Source: JALZOC01 sp031361295 (GTDB lineage Bacteria; Acidobacteriota; Vicinamibacteria; Vicinamibacterales; 2-12-FULL-66-21). Taken from it: a stretch of 64,000 nucleotides of DNA. Both the position numbers and the translations under genes were made by a program. Under the pieces are notes generated by a model. The model did no database searches. It worked only from the letters and a program-made list of their open reading frames with translations, and was not told the origin of the DNA. Numbering within the stretch: the first letter of the stretch is position 1; each line of letters opens with the position of its first letter. Shown here one piece after another: positions 36,675-44,711 of this stretch. Where the stretch lies: positions 18,547 to 82,546 of the forward strand of contig JANMCN010000036.1 in the NCBI GenBank assembly GCA_031361295.1. Direction: 5' to 3'.

Positions 36675-37103
36675 TCAAGATGCCCGACGGCCAAGGATGC
36701 GTTCGGCCACGGCCGCCCCGAGCGCATCGGCTTCGGCCTCAAGACCGCGGCGGGCCTGTTCCGCCTCAGCCGCGAGGCGGGCCGACGCGGCCGCAATGTC
36801 GGATTCTGCCTGGGCGCGCGTGCGAGAGAGGGTCTCGGCCCGCTCCTCCATCGCGGCGCGGCGCATCTCGTCCATCTGCCGGTAGAGCTCGGCGCGGGCG
36901 TCGGCCGTCTTCCGCTCGAACTCGGCAGATGCCAGTCGCGCCTGCTGCGCCGACCGCTCGGCAAGCTCGCGCGCGGACGTCACCGCGCTGGCGCGCGCCT
37001 CCATGACCCGCAGCACCGGTTTGAAGAGCAGTCGGTTCAGAAGGGCCGTGAGCAATAGCACGAAAAAAATGACCCACAGGACCGACGACGGATCCGGGAG
37101 CAC
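36675..37103 (-). CDS. atpF': ATP synthase F0 subunit b' (second b-type subunit)
   Basis: A 142-residue b-type stalk subunit. A single membrane helix (SVLWVIFFVLLLTALLNRLLF) precedes a long coiled-coil helix (VMEARASAVTSARELAERSAQ onward). Paired b and b' genes occur in photosynthetic bacteria and several other phyla, where they form a heterodimeric stator. GGAGGT four bases before GTG at 37103 suggests that start; a longer frame begins with TTG at 37160. This is the first gene of the operon. The a and c subunits (atpB, atpE) are not in the window and must be elsewhere. Confidence 0.85.
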   Translation of the reverse strand: MLPDPSSVLWVIFFVLLLTALLNRLLFKPVLRVMEARASAVTSARELAERSAQQARLASAEFERKTADARAELYRQMDEMRRAAMEERAETLSRTRAQAESDIAAASARLAAEAEQARRGLEAEADALGAAVAERILGRRAS

Positions 37104-37135
37104 GATACCTCCGAAGTGCGATTCAAGGCCGCTCA

Positions 37136-37153
37136 GCCGCGCATTTGCGCGGC
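37136..37153. repeat. Perfect inverted repeat upstream of the ATP-synthase genes
   Basis: GCCGCGCATTTGCGCGGC is a perfect 18-base palindromic hairpin with eight complementary bases per arm. It lies between the predicted promoter (37168-37197) and the start of atpF', so it would be near the 5' end of the ATP-synthase mRNA. It could be a regulator site or an mRNA 5' stabiliser. No T-tract follows on the minus strand. Confidence 0.45.
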
Positions 37154-37167
37154 AACCCAAACATTGA

Positions 37168-37197
37168 TTTATACCACTCGGGCTGAACCCCGCGCAA
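37168..37197 (-). promoter_or_regulatory. Predicted sigma-70 promoter of the ATP-synthase operon
   Basis: On the minus strand TTGCGC (37192-37197) and TATAAA (37168-37173) are separated by 18 bases. The position, between selD and atpF', is right for initiation of the seven atp genes. The -35 box matches only partly. Confidence 0.45.
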
Positions 37198-37214
37198 CGA
37201 AGGAAAGACCCGCG

Positions 37215-38246
37215 TCAGACAACCACGATGGCGGCGCCCGCCGCCGCGGTGGCCCGGCCAATCCGGGCTGACGCGACGCCGGCGGCCGCGAGCGAAGCCA
37301 CGACGGCATCCGCGTGCACGGGATCGACCGCCAGCAGCAGCCCGCCGGACGTCTGTGGGTCGTAAAGAAGGTCGATCAGCTCTGGCGCGATCCCCGCCGC
37401 GACCGTGACGCGCGTACCGAAATGCTCACGATTCGTCCGCCCGCCGCCGGGGATGTTTCCGTGCACGAGCGCACGCGCGCCGTCGAGGAGCGGGACCCGG
37501 TCGGCCTGCACCTCCAGGGAACAGCGGCTCGACGCCGCCATTTCGGCCGCATGTCCGATGAGCCCGAAGCCGGTGATGTCGGTGCAGGCATGCACGGCCC
37601 CGCCGTGCGCGAGGACCACCTCCGCCGCCGTACGGTTCAGCGTGGTCATCGAACGAACGGCGGCCGCGATCGCGTCCTGCGGCGCGCGTGCGAACTTCAG
37701 CGCGGTCGCGATGATCCCGGTGCCTATGGGTTTGGTCAGGAGCAGAACGTCCCCCGGCAGGGCGCCCCCGTTGGCGAGGACGCGGTCCGGGTGCACTTCT
37801 CCCGTGACCGCATATCCGAATTTGACTTCCGTGTCCTGCACGGTATGTCCGCCGAGCAGCACGACGCCGGCTTCGCGGAGCTTTTCGAGGCCCCCCGCAA
37901 AAATCTGCTTCAGCACGGCCCGGTCGAGATCGACGGGAAACGCCGCAATCGCCAGCGCGGTCAGCGGCCGGCCGCCCATCGCGTACACGTCACTCAGCGC
38001 GTTCGCCGCCGCGATCTGGCCGTACACGAACGGGTCGTCGACAATCGGCGTGAAAAAGTCGACCGTCTGCACGAGCGCGCGATGCGCGTCGAGCCGGTAC
38101 ACACCGGCATCGTCCGAGGTCCGATAATCGATGAGGACCCGGTCGTCGTCATTGACGGGCAAATCACCCAGCACCTGGGCGAGCTCGCCGGCGGCGAGCT
38201 TGCTCGCTCAACCGGCGCAGGCGGCGTAGTCGGTCAGACGGCGCAT
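37215..38246 (-). CDS. selD: Selenide, water dikinase containing selenocysteine
   Basis: Makes selenophosphate, the selenium donor for Sec-tRNA and selenouridine, from selenide and ATP. The 343-residue reading frame contains one in-frame TGA at 38208-38210, codon 13. The N-terminus reads MRRLTDYAACAGUASK, which aligns with GAGCGCK of E. coli SelD, with U replacing catalytic Cys17 and the following Lys retained. Downstream are VDFFTPIVDDPFVYGQIAAA, LLGGHTVQDTEVKFGYAVTG and DITGFGLIGHAAEMA, all typical. SelD proteins that are themselves selenoproteins are known in several bacteria. A perfect hairpin follows the TGA (38182-38200). A gene caller without recoding would start at 38174 and lose the catalytic N-terminus. 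Confidence 0.94.
38182..38200 (-). promoter_or_regulatory. Candidate bacterial SECIS hairpin in selD
   Basis: Seven bases after the TGA codon of selD, AGCTCGCC and GGCGAGCT form a perfect 8-bp stem with a three-base loop. Bacterial SECIS elements lie directly 3' of the UGA within the coding sequence and are read by SelB, so position fits. The loop lacks an obvious GU pair, so the functional fold may differ from this simple stem. Confidence 0.5.
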
Positions 38247-38317
38247 TCTCTCCTCGGGTCTCCTGGTTTCAGCTCTCGGGTTCTCGGCCTGCGTGGGTCG
38301 GTTCCGGTCGCGCCGCG

Positions 38318-39175
38318 TCACGGCTCCGTCAGGGCTTCGTAGAGGCGGTTCAGTTCCTCTTCCGATGCGAAATCGATCTCGATGGTTCCCCCTTTCCGTT
38401 TGCGCGCGATTCGCACCCGCGTGCCGAGCGTGAAGCGCAGGCGTTCTTCGGCGGCGCGTGTGTGAACGTCCTTTTCCACAGCCGCCGGCGTTTCGGCCGC
38501 CGGCTGCGACTGCTTCTTGACGAGCGCTTCCGTCTCTCGCACCGACAGGCCCCGGGCGATCACGTCCCGCGCGAGACGCAGCTGGGCGGGCTCGTCGGCG
38601 AGAGCGAGCAGCGTGCGGGCATGCCCCATCGACAGGGCGCCCGAGCCGAGGTGCGCGCGGATTTCCTGGGGCAGCTTCAGCAGGCGCAGAACATTCGCCA
38701 CCGACGATCGCTCCTTGCCGACCGCGTCCGCGATCTGTTCCTGCGTCAGCTGGTACTCGTCGGCCAGACGCCGGTACGCCGTGGCCTCTTCGATCGGGTT
38801 CAGGTCCTCGCGCTGGATGTTCTCGATGAGCGCCACGGCGAGCAGGCGCTCGTCCGGGACGTCCCGCACCACCACGGGCACTTTGAGCAGGCCGGCGCGC
38901 TGCGACGCGCGCCACCGCCGCTCGCCGGCCACGATCTCGTAGCCTCCGTCGGCCTTGCGCACGACGATCGGCTGGATGATGCCGTTGGCGCGGATGGACC
39001 GGGCGAGCTCCTCGATCTTCTCCTCGTCCATCGTCGTGCGCGGCTGAAACCTGTTCGGGCGGAGCAGGTCGCTGTCGACGTCGAGGCTGCGGTCGGCGGC
39101 GGCCGGGGCCGGCGGAAGCGTGTCGGGAATGAGGGCGGACAAGCCGCGCCCAAGTGCGGGTCGCTTTTCAGCCAT
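38318..39175 (-). CDS. parB: Chromosome-partitioning protein ParB
   Basis: A 285-residue ParB/Spo0J-type CTP-dependent clamp. Motifs in order are NRFQPRTTMDEEKIEELARSI, the CTP-binding GERRWRAS, LIENIQREDLNPIEEATAYRRL, and the HTH LTQEQIADAVGKERSSVANVLRLL. A C-terminal dimer domain ends in NRLYEALTEP. It loads at parS and works with ParA in origin segregation. The ATG at 39175 overlaps the last eight bases of parA. The start given by a longer frame (39412) lies inside parA and is not real. Confidence 0.96.
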   Translation of the reverse strand: MAEKRPALGRGLSALIPDTLPPAPAAADRSLDVDSDLLRPNRFQPRTTMDEEKIEELARSIRANGIIQPIVVRKADGGYEIVAGERRWRASQRAGLLKVPVVVRDVPDERLLAVALIENIQREDLNPIEEATAYRRLADEYQLTQEQIADAVGKERSSVANVLRLLKLPQEIRAHLGSGALSMGHARTLLALADEPAQLRLARDVIARGLSVRETEALVKKQSQPAAETPAAVEKDVHTRAAEERLRFTLGTRVRIARKRKGGTIEIDFASEEELNRLYEALTEP

Positions 39176-39977
39176 GGGATTGCTCCGTGCCGGCGGTGAT
39201 GGGGGCGCCGTCGCGCGCGAGCACCTCGCGCGCCAAGGCGAGATAGGCCTCCGCGCCGCGTGATTTGACGTCGTAGACAATCGCGGGGAGCCCGTGGCTG
39301 GGCGCCTCGCCGAGCCGGATGTTCCGCGGGATGACGACATCGAAAACGCGTGCCTCGAAAAACGCGCGAATGTCGCGGGCGACCTGCTGCCCCAGGTTCG
39401 TCCGCTCGTCATACATCGTCATCAGCACGCCCGCGATGTCGAGCGACGGGTTGAAGGCTGCCCGCACGCGGCGCAGCGTGGCGACGAGATCGGCGAGCCC
39501 TTCGAGCGCGAAGTACTCGCAGTTGAGGGGAATCAGCACCGCATCGGCGGCGACGAGCGCGTTGAGCGTGAGGAGCCCGAGCGACGGCGGCGTGTCGATG
39601 AACACGTAGTCGAACTCCGGCCGCAGCCGATCGAGGACCCGGCGCAGCCGCAGTTCGCGATGCGGAAGCGACACGAGATCGATCTCGGCCCCGGTGAGAT
39701 CGCGGTCGGCCGGGATGAGCGAGAGCCCGGCCACACTGGTCGACAGCAGGAAGGCGGAGGGGTCGTCTACGTCCGCGGTGAGCGCCTGATACACCGTGCC
39801 CGCGGCGGCGGTCTGCCCCTTGAGCCCTACACCGCTCGTGAGATTGGCCTGTGGATCCATATCGACGAGCAACACCCGCTGGTCCGCCAGGGCCAGGGAG
39901 GCTGCCAGATTGATGGCCGTCGTGGTTTTGCCGACGCCGCCTTTCTGATTGGCAACTGCGCGAATGCGGGCATTCAT
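39168..39977 (-). CDS. parA: Chromosome-partitioning ATPase ParA/Soj
   Basis: A 269-residue Walker-type ATPase that forms the DNA-bound gradient that moves ParB-parS. It opens MNARIRAVANQKGGVGKTTT, with the deviant Walker A KGGVGKTT, followed by LLVDMDPQANLTSGVG and DYVFIDTPPSLGLLTLNAL. The ATG at 39977 is the natural start; an upstream extension to 40112 lies in non-coding sequence. The gene is followed by parB with an eight-base overlap and preceded by the parS gap. Confidence 0.96.
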   Translation of the reverse strand: MNARIRAVANQKGGVGKTTTAINLAASLALADQRVLLVDMDPQANLTSGVGLKGQTAAAGTVYQALTADVDDPSAFLLSTSVAGLSLIPADRDLTGAEIDLVSLPHRELRLRRVLDRLRPEFDYVFIDTPPSLGLLTLNALVAADAVLIPLNCEYFALEGLADLVATLRRVRAAFNPSLDIAGVLMTMYDERTNLGQQVARDIRAFFEARVFDVVIPRNIRLGEAPSHGLPAIVYDVKSRGAEAYLALAREVLARDGAPITAGTEQSHG

Positions 39978-40287
39978 TAGGTCGAATAACCTACAATGTC
40001 GAGTGACGACGAGGTGGTGGAAGAAGCATAGCGCTCGCTCGGTCAGCCGCGCAACGAAAACCAAAGGGAGGCACCTGACCTCAGCTGGGCCCTCCAGTTG
40101 CGACCTCAGCACTAGCAGGCGAGGATCCGTGGACTCGCACCCCTGTTAGAAAGTCGGTAACCCTCAGATTCAGACATCAGTCGTCTTCGGCATGTGCATG
40201 TTCGTACCTTGAGGTCGTAGTCGCCTGGCGCGTGCGGAACTCAAGTAGAGCTTGCCTGGCGCTGCCGACATACCGAGAACTTCGCGA

Positions 40288-40303
40288 TGTTCCACGTGGA
40301 ACA
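40288..40303. promoter_or_regulatory. parS centromere site
   Basis: TGTTCCACGTGGAACA is a perfect 16-base palindrome matching the bacterial parS consensus (TGTTTCACGTGAAACA with the symmetric fourth position changed). It lies in the 335-base gap between parA and rsmG, about 1.1 kb upstream of parB. No other copy was noticed in the window. The remainder of the gap shows no gene. Confidence 0.9.
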
Positions 40304-40312
40304 CTCTAGAAG

Positions 40313-40957
40313 CTAGAAAGCGGTCTTTTGAAGAATGGTGAGCCGGCTCTGCAGGGAATCGACGAGCGGATACGTGTTCACCCAACGCAACATCGGCACG
40401 GACTGCGGTTCTTTCGGACCGCCCGGCCCCCGAAACATGAACATCGAACCGCCAGGCCGAAGGAACGCCTGCAGCGTCATCAAACTTCGCGGCTCGACCC
40501 GAACCGCCCGCAAGGACAGCACGGTTACCGACTCGTGCAGCTCGGGACGAGCGAGGAGCTCCTCAAAACGGCTAGTCTCCACCACGGTGTCGCTCAATTC
40601 CAAGGTGCGGATCGCCTCGCGCAGGAACGCGGACTTTCGAGCTTTGACTTCCACCATCGTCAGGACGGACAGGGGAGACGCCAGCTTCAGCGGGATGGCT
40701 GGGGAGCCACCTCCCGAGCCGACATCCATGAGACGCAGGTCGGCTGTGGGGAGATGGCGGGCGGCCAGAATGGGCTCCAACAGGAGGCGGTCGATGGCCT
40801 CGTCCGGATCGTCCAGTGCAGTGAGATTGATCTTGCGATTCCAACGCGCGAGCAGTTCGTAGTACGTGAGCAGCCGCTCGGAGAGCTCATCTGACAGGAA
40901 AATACCCGAGCGGCCCGCACGCCGGCTCAAACGAGTCCTGAGATCGCGCGCTGCCAC
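40313..40957 (-). CDS. rsmG: 16S rRNA (guanine-N7)-methyltransferase RsmG
   Basis: A 214-residue SAM-dependent enzyme methylating G527 of 16S rRNA (GidB). The helical start (LSDELSERLLTYYELLARWNRKINLTA) precedes the SAM-binding motif LMDVGSGGGSPAIPLKLA, then MVEVKARKSAFLREAIR and the RAVRVEPRSLMTLQAFLRPGG strand. The active-site region is intact. It starts 12 bases after the end of mnmG, and is followed by parS and parA, the classic order. Confidence 0.94.
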   Translation of the reverse strand: MAARDLRTRLSRRAGRSGIFLSDELSERLLTYYELLARWNRKINLTALDDPDEAIDRLLLEPILAARHLPTADLRLMDVGSGGGSPAIPLKLASPLSVLTMVEVKARKSAFLREAIRTLELSDTVVETSRFEELLARPELHESVTVLSLRAVRVEPRSLMTLQAFLRPGGSMFMFRGPGGPKEPQSVPMLRWVNTYPLVDSLQSRLTILQKTAF

Positions 40958-40969
40958 CTCGTCAGATTA

Positions 40970-42811
40970 TCAGACAGCGGTGGAAGTGCGCGCGTGCTGA
41001 ATGCAGCTGGCGATGAGGGCCACGGCGGCAGGTGTCACGCCGGGGATGCGCGAGGCGTGGCCGAGTGTCGCTGGCCTGATATGGGAGAGGCGTTCGACCA
41101 TCTCACGCGAGAGGCCGGGGATACCTGTGAACACAAACCCGGCAGGGATCGCGCGGGTCTCCTGCTTCCGCTGGCGTTCGACGGCCAGCGTCTGTCGTTT
41201 GAGGTAACCCTCGTACTTGAACTCGGTCTCGACGCTGGCGATGTCAATCAGCGCGTCGTGCGAATCCGTGACCAATGACAGCTGCCCGGACGCCTGCAGC
41301 GCCTCCAGACGGACATCCGGATGTTTCAACGCTCTGGCGGCAGGGATCCGCTCGCCCCCCGAAACGGTTACGGCCGCGCGATTGACCACGAGGCAGTTGT
41401 GCTGGAAACGGTCCAGACGCCTCGCAAATCTCTCCCAGCGCAGGTCGTCCACCAGACCGCACGCCCGGCCGCGCGTCGTCAATCGAAGATCCGCGTTGTC
41501 GACCCGCAGCAGCAGGCGATGTTCGGCCCGCGACGTGAACATACGGTACGGTTCCAGGCATCCCTTGGTGGTGAGATCGTCGACGAGAATCCCGATGTAC
41601 GCCTCGCCCCGTCCGAGGACGAACGGCACGTCCGCGTCGAAACGTGCGGCGTTGACTCCGGCGATGAGCCCCTGGGCGGCCGCCTCCTCGTAGCCGGAGG
41701 TGCCGTTGATCTGGCCAGCCAGGAACAGCCCTCGCACCCTGCGGGTTTCGAGCGACGCGCGCAGCTCCGTCGGCTGGATGAAGTCGTACTCTACGGCATA
41801 TCCCGGACGCAGCACCTCCGCGGATTCGAGCCCGGGCAGCGCATGAACCAGGTCCGCCTGCACGTCCGCAGGCAGGCTCATCGAGAATCCGTTCACGTAG
41901 ACTTCGTCCACGTCCAACCCCTCCGGCTCCAGAAAAATCTGGTGCCTGTCGCGGTGGGGGAAACGCATGATCTTGTCTTCGAGCGATGGACAGTACCTGG
42001 GTCCAATTCCGCGGATCTGCCCGTTGAAAAGCGGAGACTGGTCGATGTTCCGGCGCACCAGGTCGTGGACACGTTCCGTCGTGTGCAGCAGGTGGCAGGC
42101 GATCTGAGGCCGGTCGATGGCATCGGTGAGAAACGAGAACGGGGCGGGCGGGTCATCGCCGTGCTGGGGGACGAACGCCGAAAAATCGATGCTCGCGCGG
42201 TGGAGACGAGGCGGCGTGCCGGTTTTGAGTCGGCCCCACTCGAATCCGAACGCCTTGAGCGACTCCGCCAGGTCGTGTGACGGAGGCTCGCCGATCCGGC
42301 CGGCCGGCCGCTGTTCGCGACCCACATGGATCAGACCGTTGAGAAAGGTGCCCGTCGTGACGACCAGGGCCCGACACCTGAACCGCTGGCCGTCCTCCAG
42401 CTCGAGGCCCGTGATTCCGGACGAGTCGGCCAGGATCCGCCCTGCGCGTCCAAAAATCCAGTGGATGCCAGGCTCCGCCCCCAGCGCCTCTTTGACCCAC
42501 GCTGAATACCCGCGCTTGTCCGCCTGCGCGCGCGGCGACCAGACGGCAGGCCCCCGGCTCGTGTTGAGCATCTTGAACTGGATGCCCGTCGCGTCGATGG
42601 CCTTGGCCATCAGCCCGCCCAGCGCGTCGATCTCCCGGACGAGATGCCCCTTGGCGGTTCCGCCCACCGCCGGGTTGCACGGCATGTGCGCGACCGTCCC
42701 GTCCGACAGCGTGCAGATCCCGACGGTCCGGCCGAGCCGCGCCGCGGCCCACGCCGCCTCGACCCCCGCGTGGCCCGCGCCGATAACGATGACGTCGAAG
42801 CCACTTTGCAT
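40970..42811 (-). CDS. mnmG: tRNA uridine-5-carboxymethylaminomethyl modification enzyme MnmG
   Basis: A 613-residue FAD enzyme (GidA) that, with MnmE, builds the cmnm5 side chain on the wobble uridine of tRNA. FAD-binding VIGAGHAGVEAAWAAARLG, PCNPAVGGTAKGHLVREIDALGG and GCLEPYRMFTSRAEHRLLLRVDNADLRLT are all canonical, as are the C-terminal tRNA-binding helices. Length is standard. It begins six bases after the mnmE stop, consistent with coordinated production of the complex. Confidence 0.96.
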   Translation of the reverse strand: MQSGFDVIVIGAGHAGVEAAWAAARLGRTVGICTLSDGTVAHMPCNPAVGGTAKGHLVREIDALGGLMAKAIDATGIQFKMLNTSRGPAVWSPRAQADKRGYSAWVKEALGAEPGIHWIFGRAGRILADSSGITGLELEDGQRFRCRALVVTTGTFLNGLIHVGREQRPAGRIGEPPSHDLAESLKAFGFEWGRLKTGTPPRLHRASIDFSAFVPQHGDDPPAPFSFLTDAIDRPQIACHLLHTTERVHDLVRRNIDQSPLFNGQIRGIGPRYCPSLEDKIMRFPHRDRHQIFLEPEGLDVDEVYVNGFSMSLPADVQADLVHALPGLESAEVLRPGYAVEYDFIQPTELRASLETRRVRGLFLAGQINGTSGYEEAAAQGLIAGVNAARFDADVPFVLGRGEAYIGILVDDLTTKGCLEPYRMFTSRAEHRLLLRVDNADLRLTTRGRACGLVDDLRWERFARRLDRFQHNCLVVNRAAVTVSGGERIPAARALKHPDVRLEALQASGQLSLVTDSHDALIDIASVETEFKYEGYLKRQTLAVERQRKQETRAIPAGFVFTGIPGLSREMVERLSHIRPATLGHASRIPGVTPAAVALIASCIQHARTSTAV

Positions 42812-42817
42812 TGCAAA

Positions 42818-44170
42818 CTACTTTCCGATGCAGAACCGATCGAAGATGGCGTGCAGGACGTCGTCCGGCGTCCTCGCGCCCGTGACCTCCTCGAGACAGG
42901 CGCGCGCCTCGCTCACGTCGGCCGCCACGAACTCTTCGGGAGTTCCGCCCGCGGCCGCCGCGGACGCCCGGCCGAGCGCCGCACGCGCCCGGGTCAACAG
43001 TTCGACGTGCCGCATGTTCGTGATCGCCGGTATGTCGCGCAGCCGTTCGCCGCCGGCCAACGCCATGACCATCGCGGCGCGCAACGGGTCGAAGCCCGCC
43101 CCGGTGCCCGCCGAAACGGACACGACCGGTCCCCCGAGCGCACGAGGATCCCACGCCGCCGGCAGGTCCGACTTGTTCCGGACTACGACGCGGCGCCCGA
43201 CCGTCGTGCTCGACAGCAGCGCCTCATCATCGGCCGAGAGCGGGCGGGAGCCATCGAGCGTCACGATGACGAGATCCGCGACCTGCCGGGCGGCATGGGC
43301 GCGCGCGATGCCCTCCGTCTCGACGGCGTCCACCGGTGCGGCGCGCAGCCCAGCGGTGTCGACGAGTGTCACCGCGATCCCGTCCAGATCGAGCACCTCG
43401 GTCAGGAGATCGCGCGTGGTGCCGGGGATGTCCGTCACGATCGCCCGCCCCGCACCGGCAAGGCGGTTGAAGATGCTGGACTTGCCCGCGTTCGGTCGGC
43501 CGAGGATGACGACCTGCGCGCCGTCGCGCACGAGGCGGCCGCGGGCGGCCTCGGCCAGCAGTGCGTCCATTGATCGCCCGATCTCGTCGATCTCGATCGC
43601 CGCACGGCCCGGATCGATGAAGTGGTACCCCTCGTCCGCGAAATCGAGGGACGCTTCGAGTCGCGCGCTCATCTCGAACAGCGCCGTGTCGATCGCCGCG
43701 ATGCGCGCCGTCAGGGTGCCCTCGAGCTGATCGAACGCCGCGCGGGCCTGCAGCGGCGTCACCGCATCGACCAGGTCGTGCACCGCCTCCGCCTGCACCA
43801 GGTCGATGCGCCCGCGCAGGTACGCGCGGAAGGTGAACTCGCCCGGCTCGGCCAGCCGCGCGCCGGCCTGCACCGACGCCTGCACGATCCCATGAAGCAG
43901 AACGGGGCTGCCGTGCGCGCTGATTTCGAGCACGTCCTCGCCGGTGTACGAGTGCGGAGCGGGGAAGAATGTCAGCACGGCGCGGTCGAACGCCGTCGCG
44001 TTGGCGATGATCCTCGACAGCGTCGCGCGCCGCGGCTCGAGCGCGGCCTGGCGGCCGGAAATACTGGCCGCGATCCCCAGCGCCCCTGGGCCGCTGACGC
44101 GGACCACGCCGATCCCGCCTCGACCCGCGGGCGTGGCAATCGCCACGATGGTGTCGTCGGGATTGAACAT
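42818..44170 (-). CDS. mnmE: tRNA modification GTPase MnmE
   Basis: A 450-residue partner of MnmG. The N-terminal folate-binding domain begins NPDDTIVAIATPAGRGGIGVVRVSG. The GTPase domain sits inside the helical part: G1 GRPNAGKSSIFN, G3 DTAG, G4 NKSD. The C-terminus carries CIGK, with the conserved Cys447. The ATG at 44170 is chosen because the family begins there; the frame continues to 44218 without homology. It lies between jag and mnmG, the usual origin-proximal order. Confidence 0.95.
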   Translation of the reverse strand: MFNPDDTIVAIATPAGRGGIGVVRVSGPGALGIAASISGRQAALEPRRATLSRIIANATAFDRAVLTFFPAPHSYTGEDVLEISAHGSPVLLHGIVQASVQAGARLAEPGEFTFRAYLRGRIDLVQAEAVHDLVDAVTPLQARAAFDQLEGTLTARIAAIDTALFEMSARLEASLDFADEGYHFIDPGRAAIEIDEIGRSMDALLAEAARGRLVRDGAQVVILGRPNAGKSSIFNRLAGAGRAIVTDIPGTTRDLLTEVLDLDGIAVTLVDTAGLRAAPVDAVETEGIARAHAARQVADLVIVTLDGSRPLSADDEALLSSTTVGRRVVVRNKSDLPAAWDPRALGGPVVSVSAGTGAGFDPLRAAMVMALAGGERLRDIPAITNMRHVELLTRARAALGRASAAAAGGTPEEFVAADVSEARACLEEVTGARTPDDVLHAIFDRFCIGK

Positions 44171-44255
44171 TTTCGGCGGACTTGCTTCGCGGTGGTCGAC
44201 TCCAGCTGTGACGCCCATGCGTCCCGGAGTTACAGGGGCCGTGCCCAGGCTGGCT

Positions 44256-44711
44256 TCAGAGCCGCGGCCTCACCGAAATAATGACGGTCTTCATCACCGC
44301 ATCGCCGATGCTCTCCGACGACATCTGCGGATCCTCTGCGACGGTCAGGTGCACGAGCCGCCGCGAGTACGGGTTGAGCGGGCCCATCTCCTGGGACGCC
44401 CCCGACGTCTTCGCCTTTTCCATCATGAAGCGGGCCATCTGCCGCAGTTCCGCGTCCTTCGCCTTGCGGTAGTCCATGCAGTCGACGACGAACGAGCGGT
44501 CGTCCTGCAGCTCGCGTCGGAAGGCGGTGTTCACGATCTGCTGCAGCGCGTCGAGCGCCTCGGCCCGTTTGCGCAGCAGCGCCTCGCTGCCTTCGCCCGA
44601 GATCTCGACGCGAACGCTGTCGGGCGTGTCCACGATCGCGACGTCCGCGGCGATTCCCATGGCGGCCACGGTCTGGCGCGTGAACTCGAGGACGCGATCC
44701 TGCAGCTCCAT
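44256..44711 (-). CDS. jag: KH-R3H RNA-binding protein (Jag/KhpB type)
   Basis: A 151-residue RNA-binding protein. A KH-like domain (DSVRVEISGEGSEALLRKRAEALDALQQIVN) is followed by an R3H domain (RKAKDAELRQMARFMMEKAK, then NPYSRRLVHLTVAEDPQMSSES). The N-terminal Jag domain is reduced to about 25 residues. Proteins of this type are linked to YidC and membrane-protein or cell-division mRNA control. Its ATG overlaps the yidC stop (TGATG), so the two are translated together. An 86-base gap separates it from mnmE. Confidence 0.9.
   Translation of the reverse strand: MELQDRVLEFTRQTVAAMGIAADVAIVDTPDSVRVEISGEGSEALLRKRAEALDALQQIVNTAFRRELQDDRSFVVDCMDYRKAKDAELRQMARFMMEKAKTSGASQEMGPLNPYSRRLVHLTVAEDPQMSSESIGDAVMKTVIISVRPRL

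Noticed and set aside
40000..40287. Possible tRNA or small RNA in the parA-rsmG gap
   Set aside because: No cloverleaf, T-loop motif or terminator could be found; only parS is supported.
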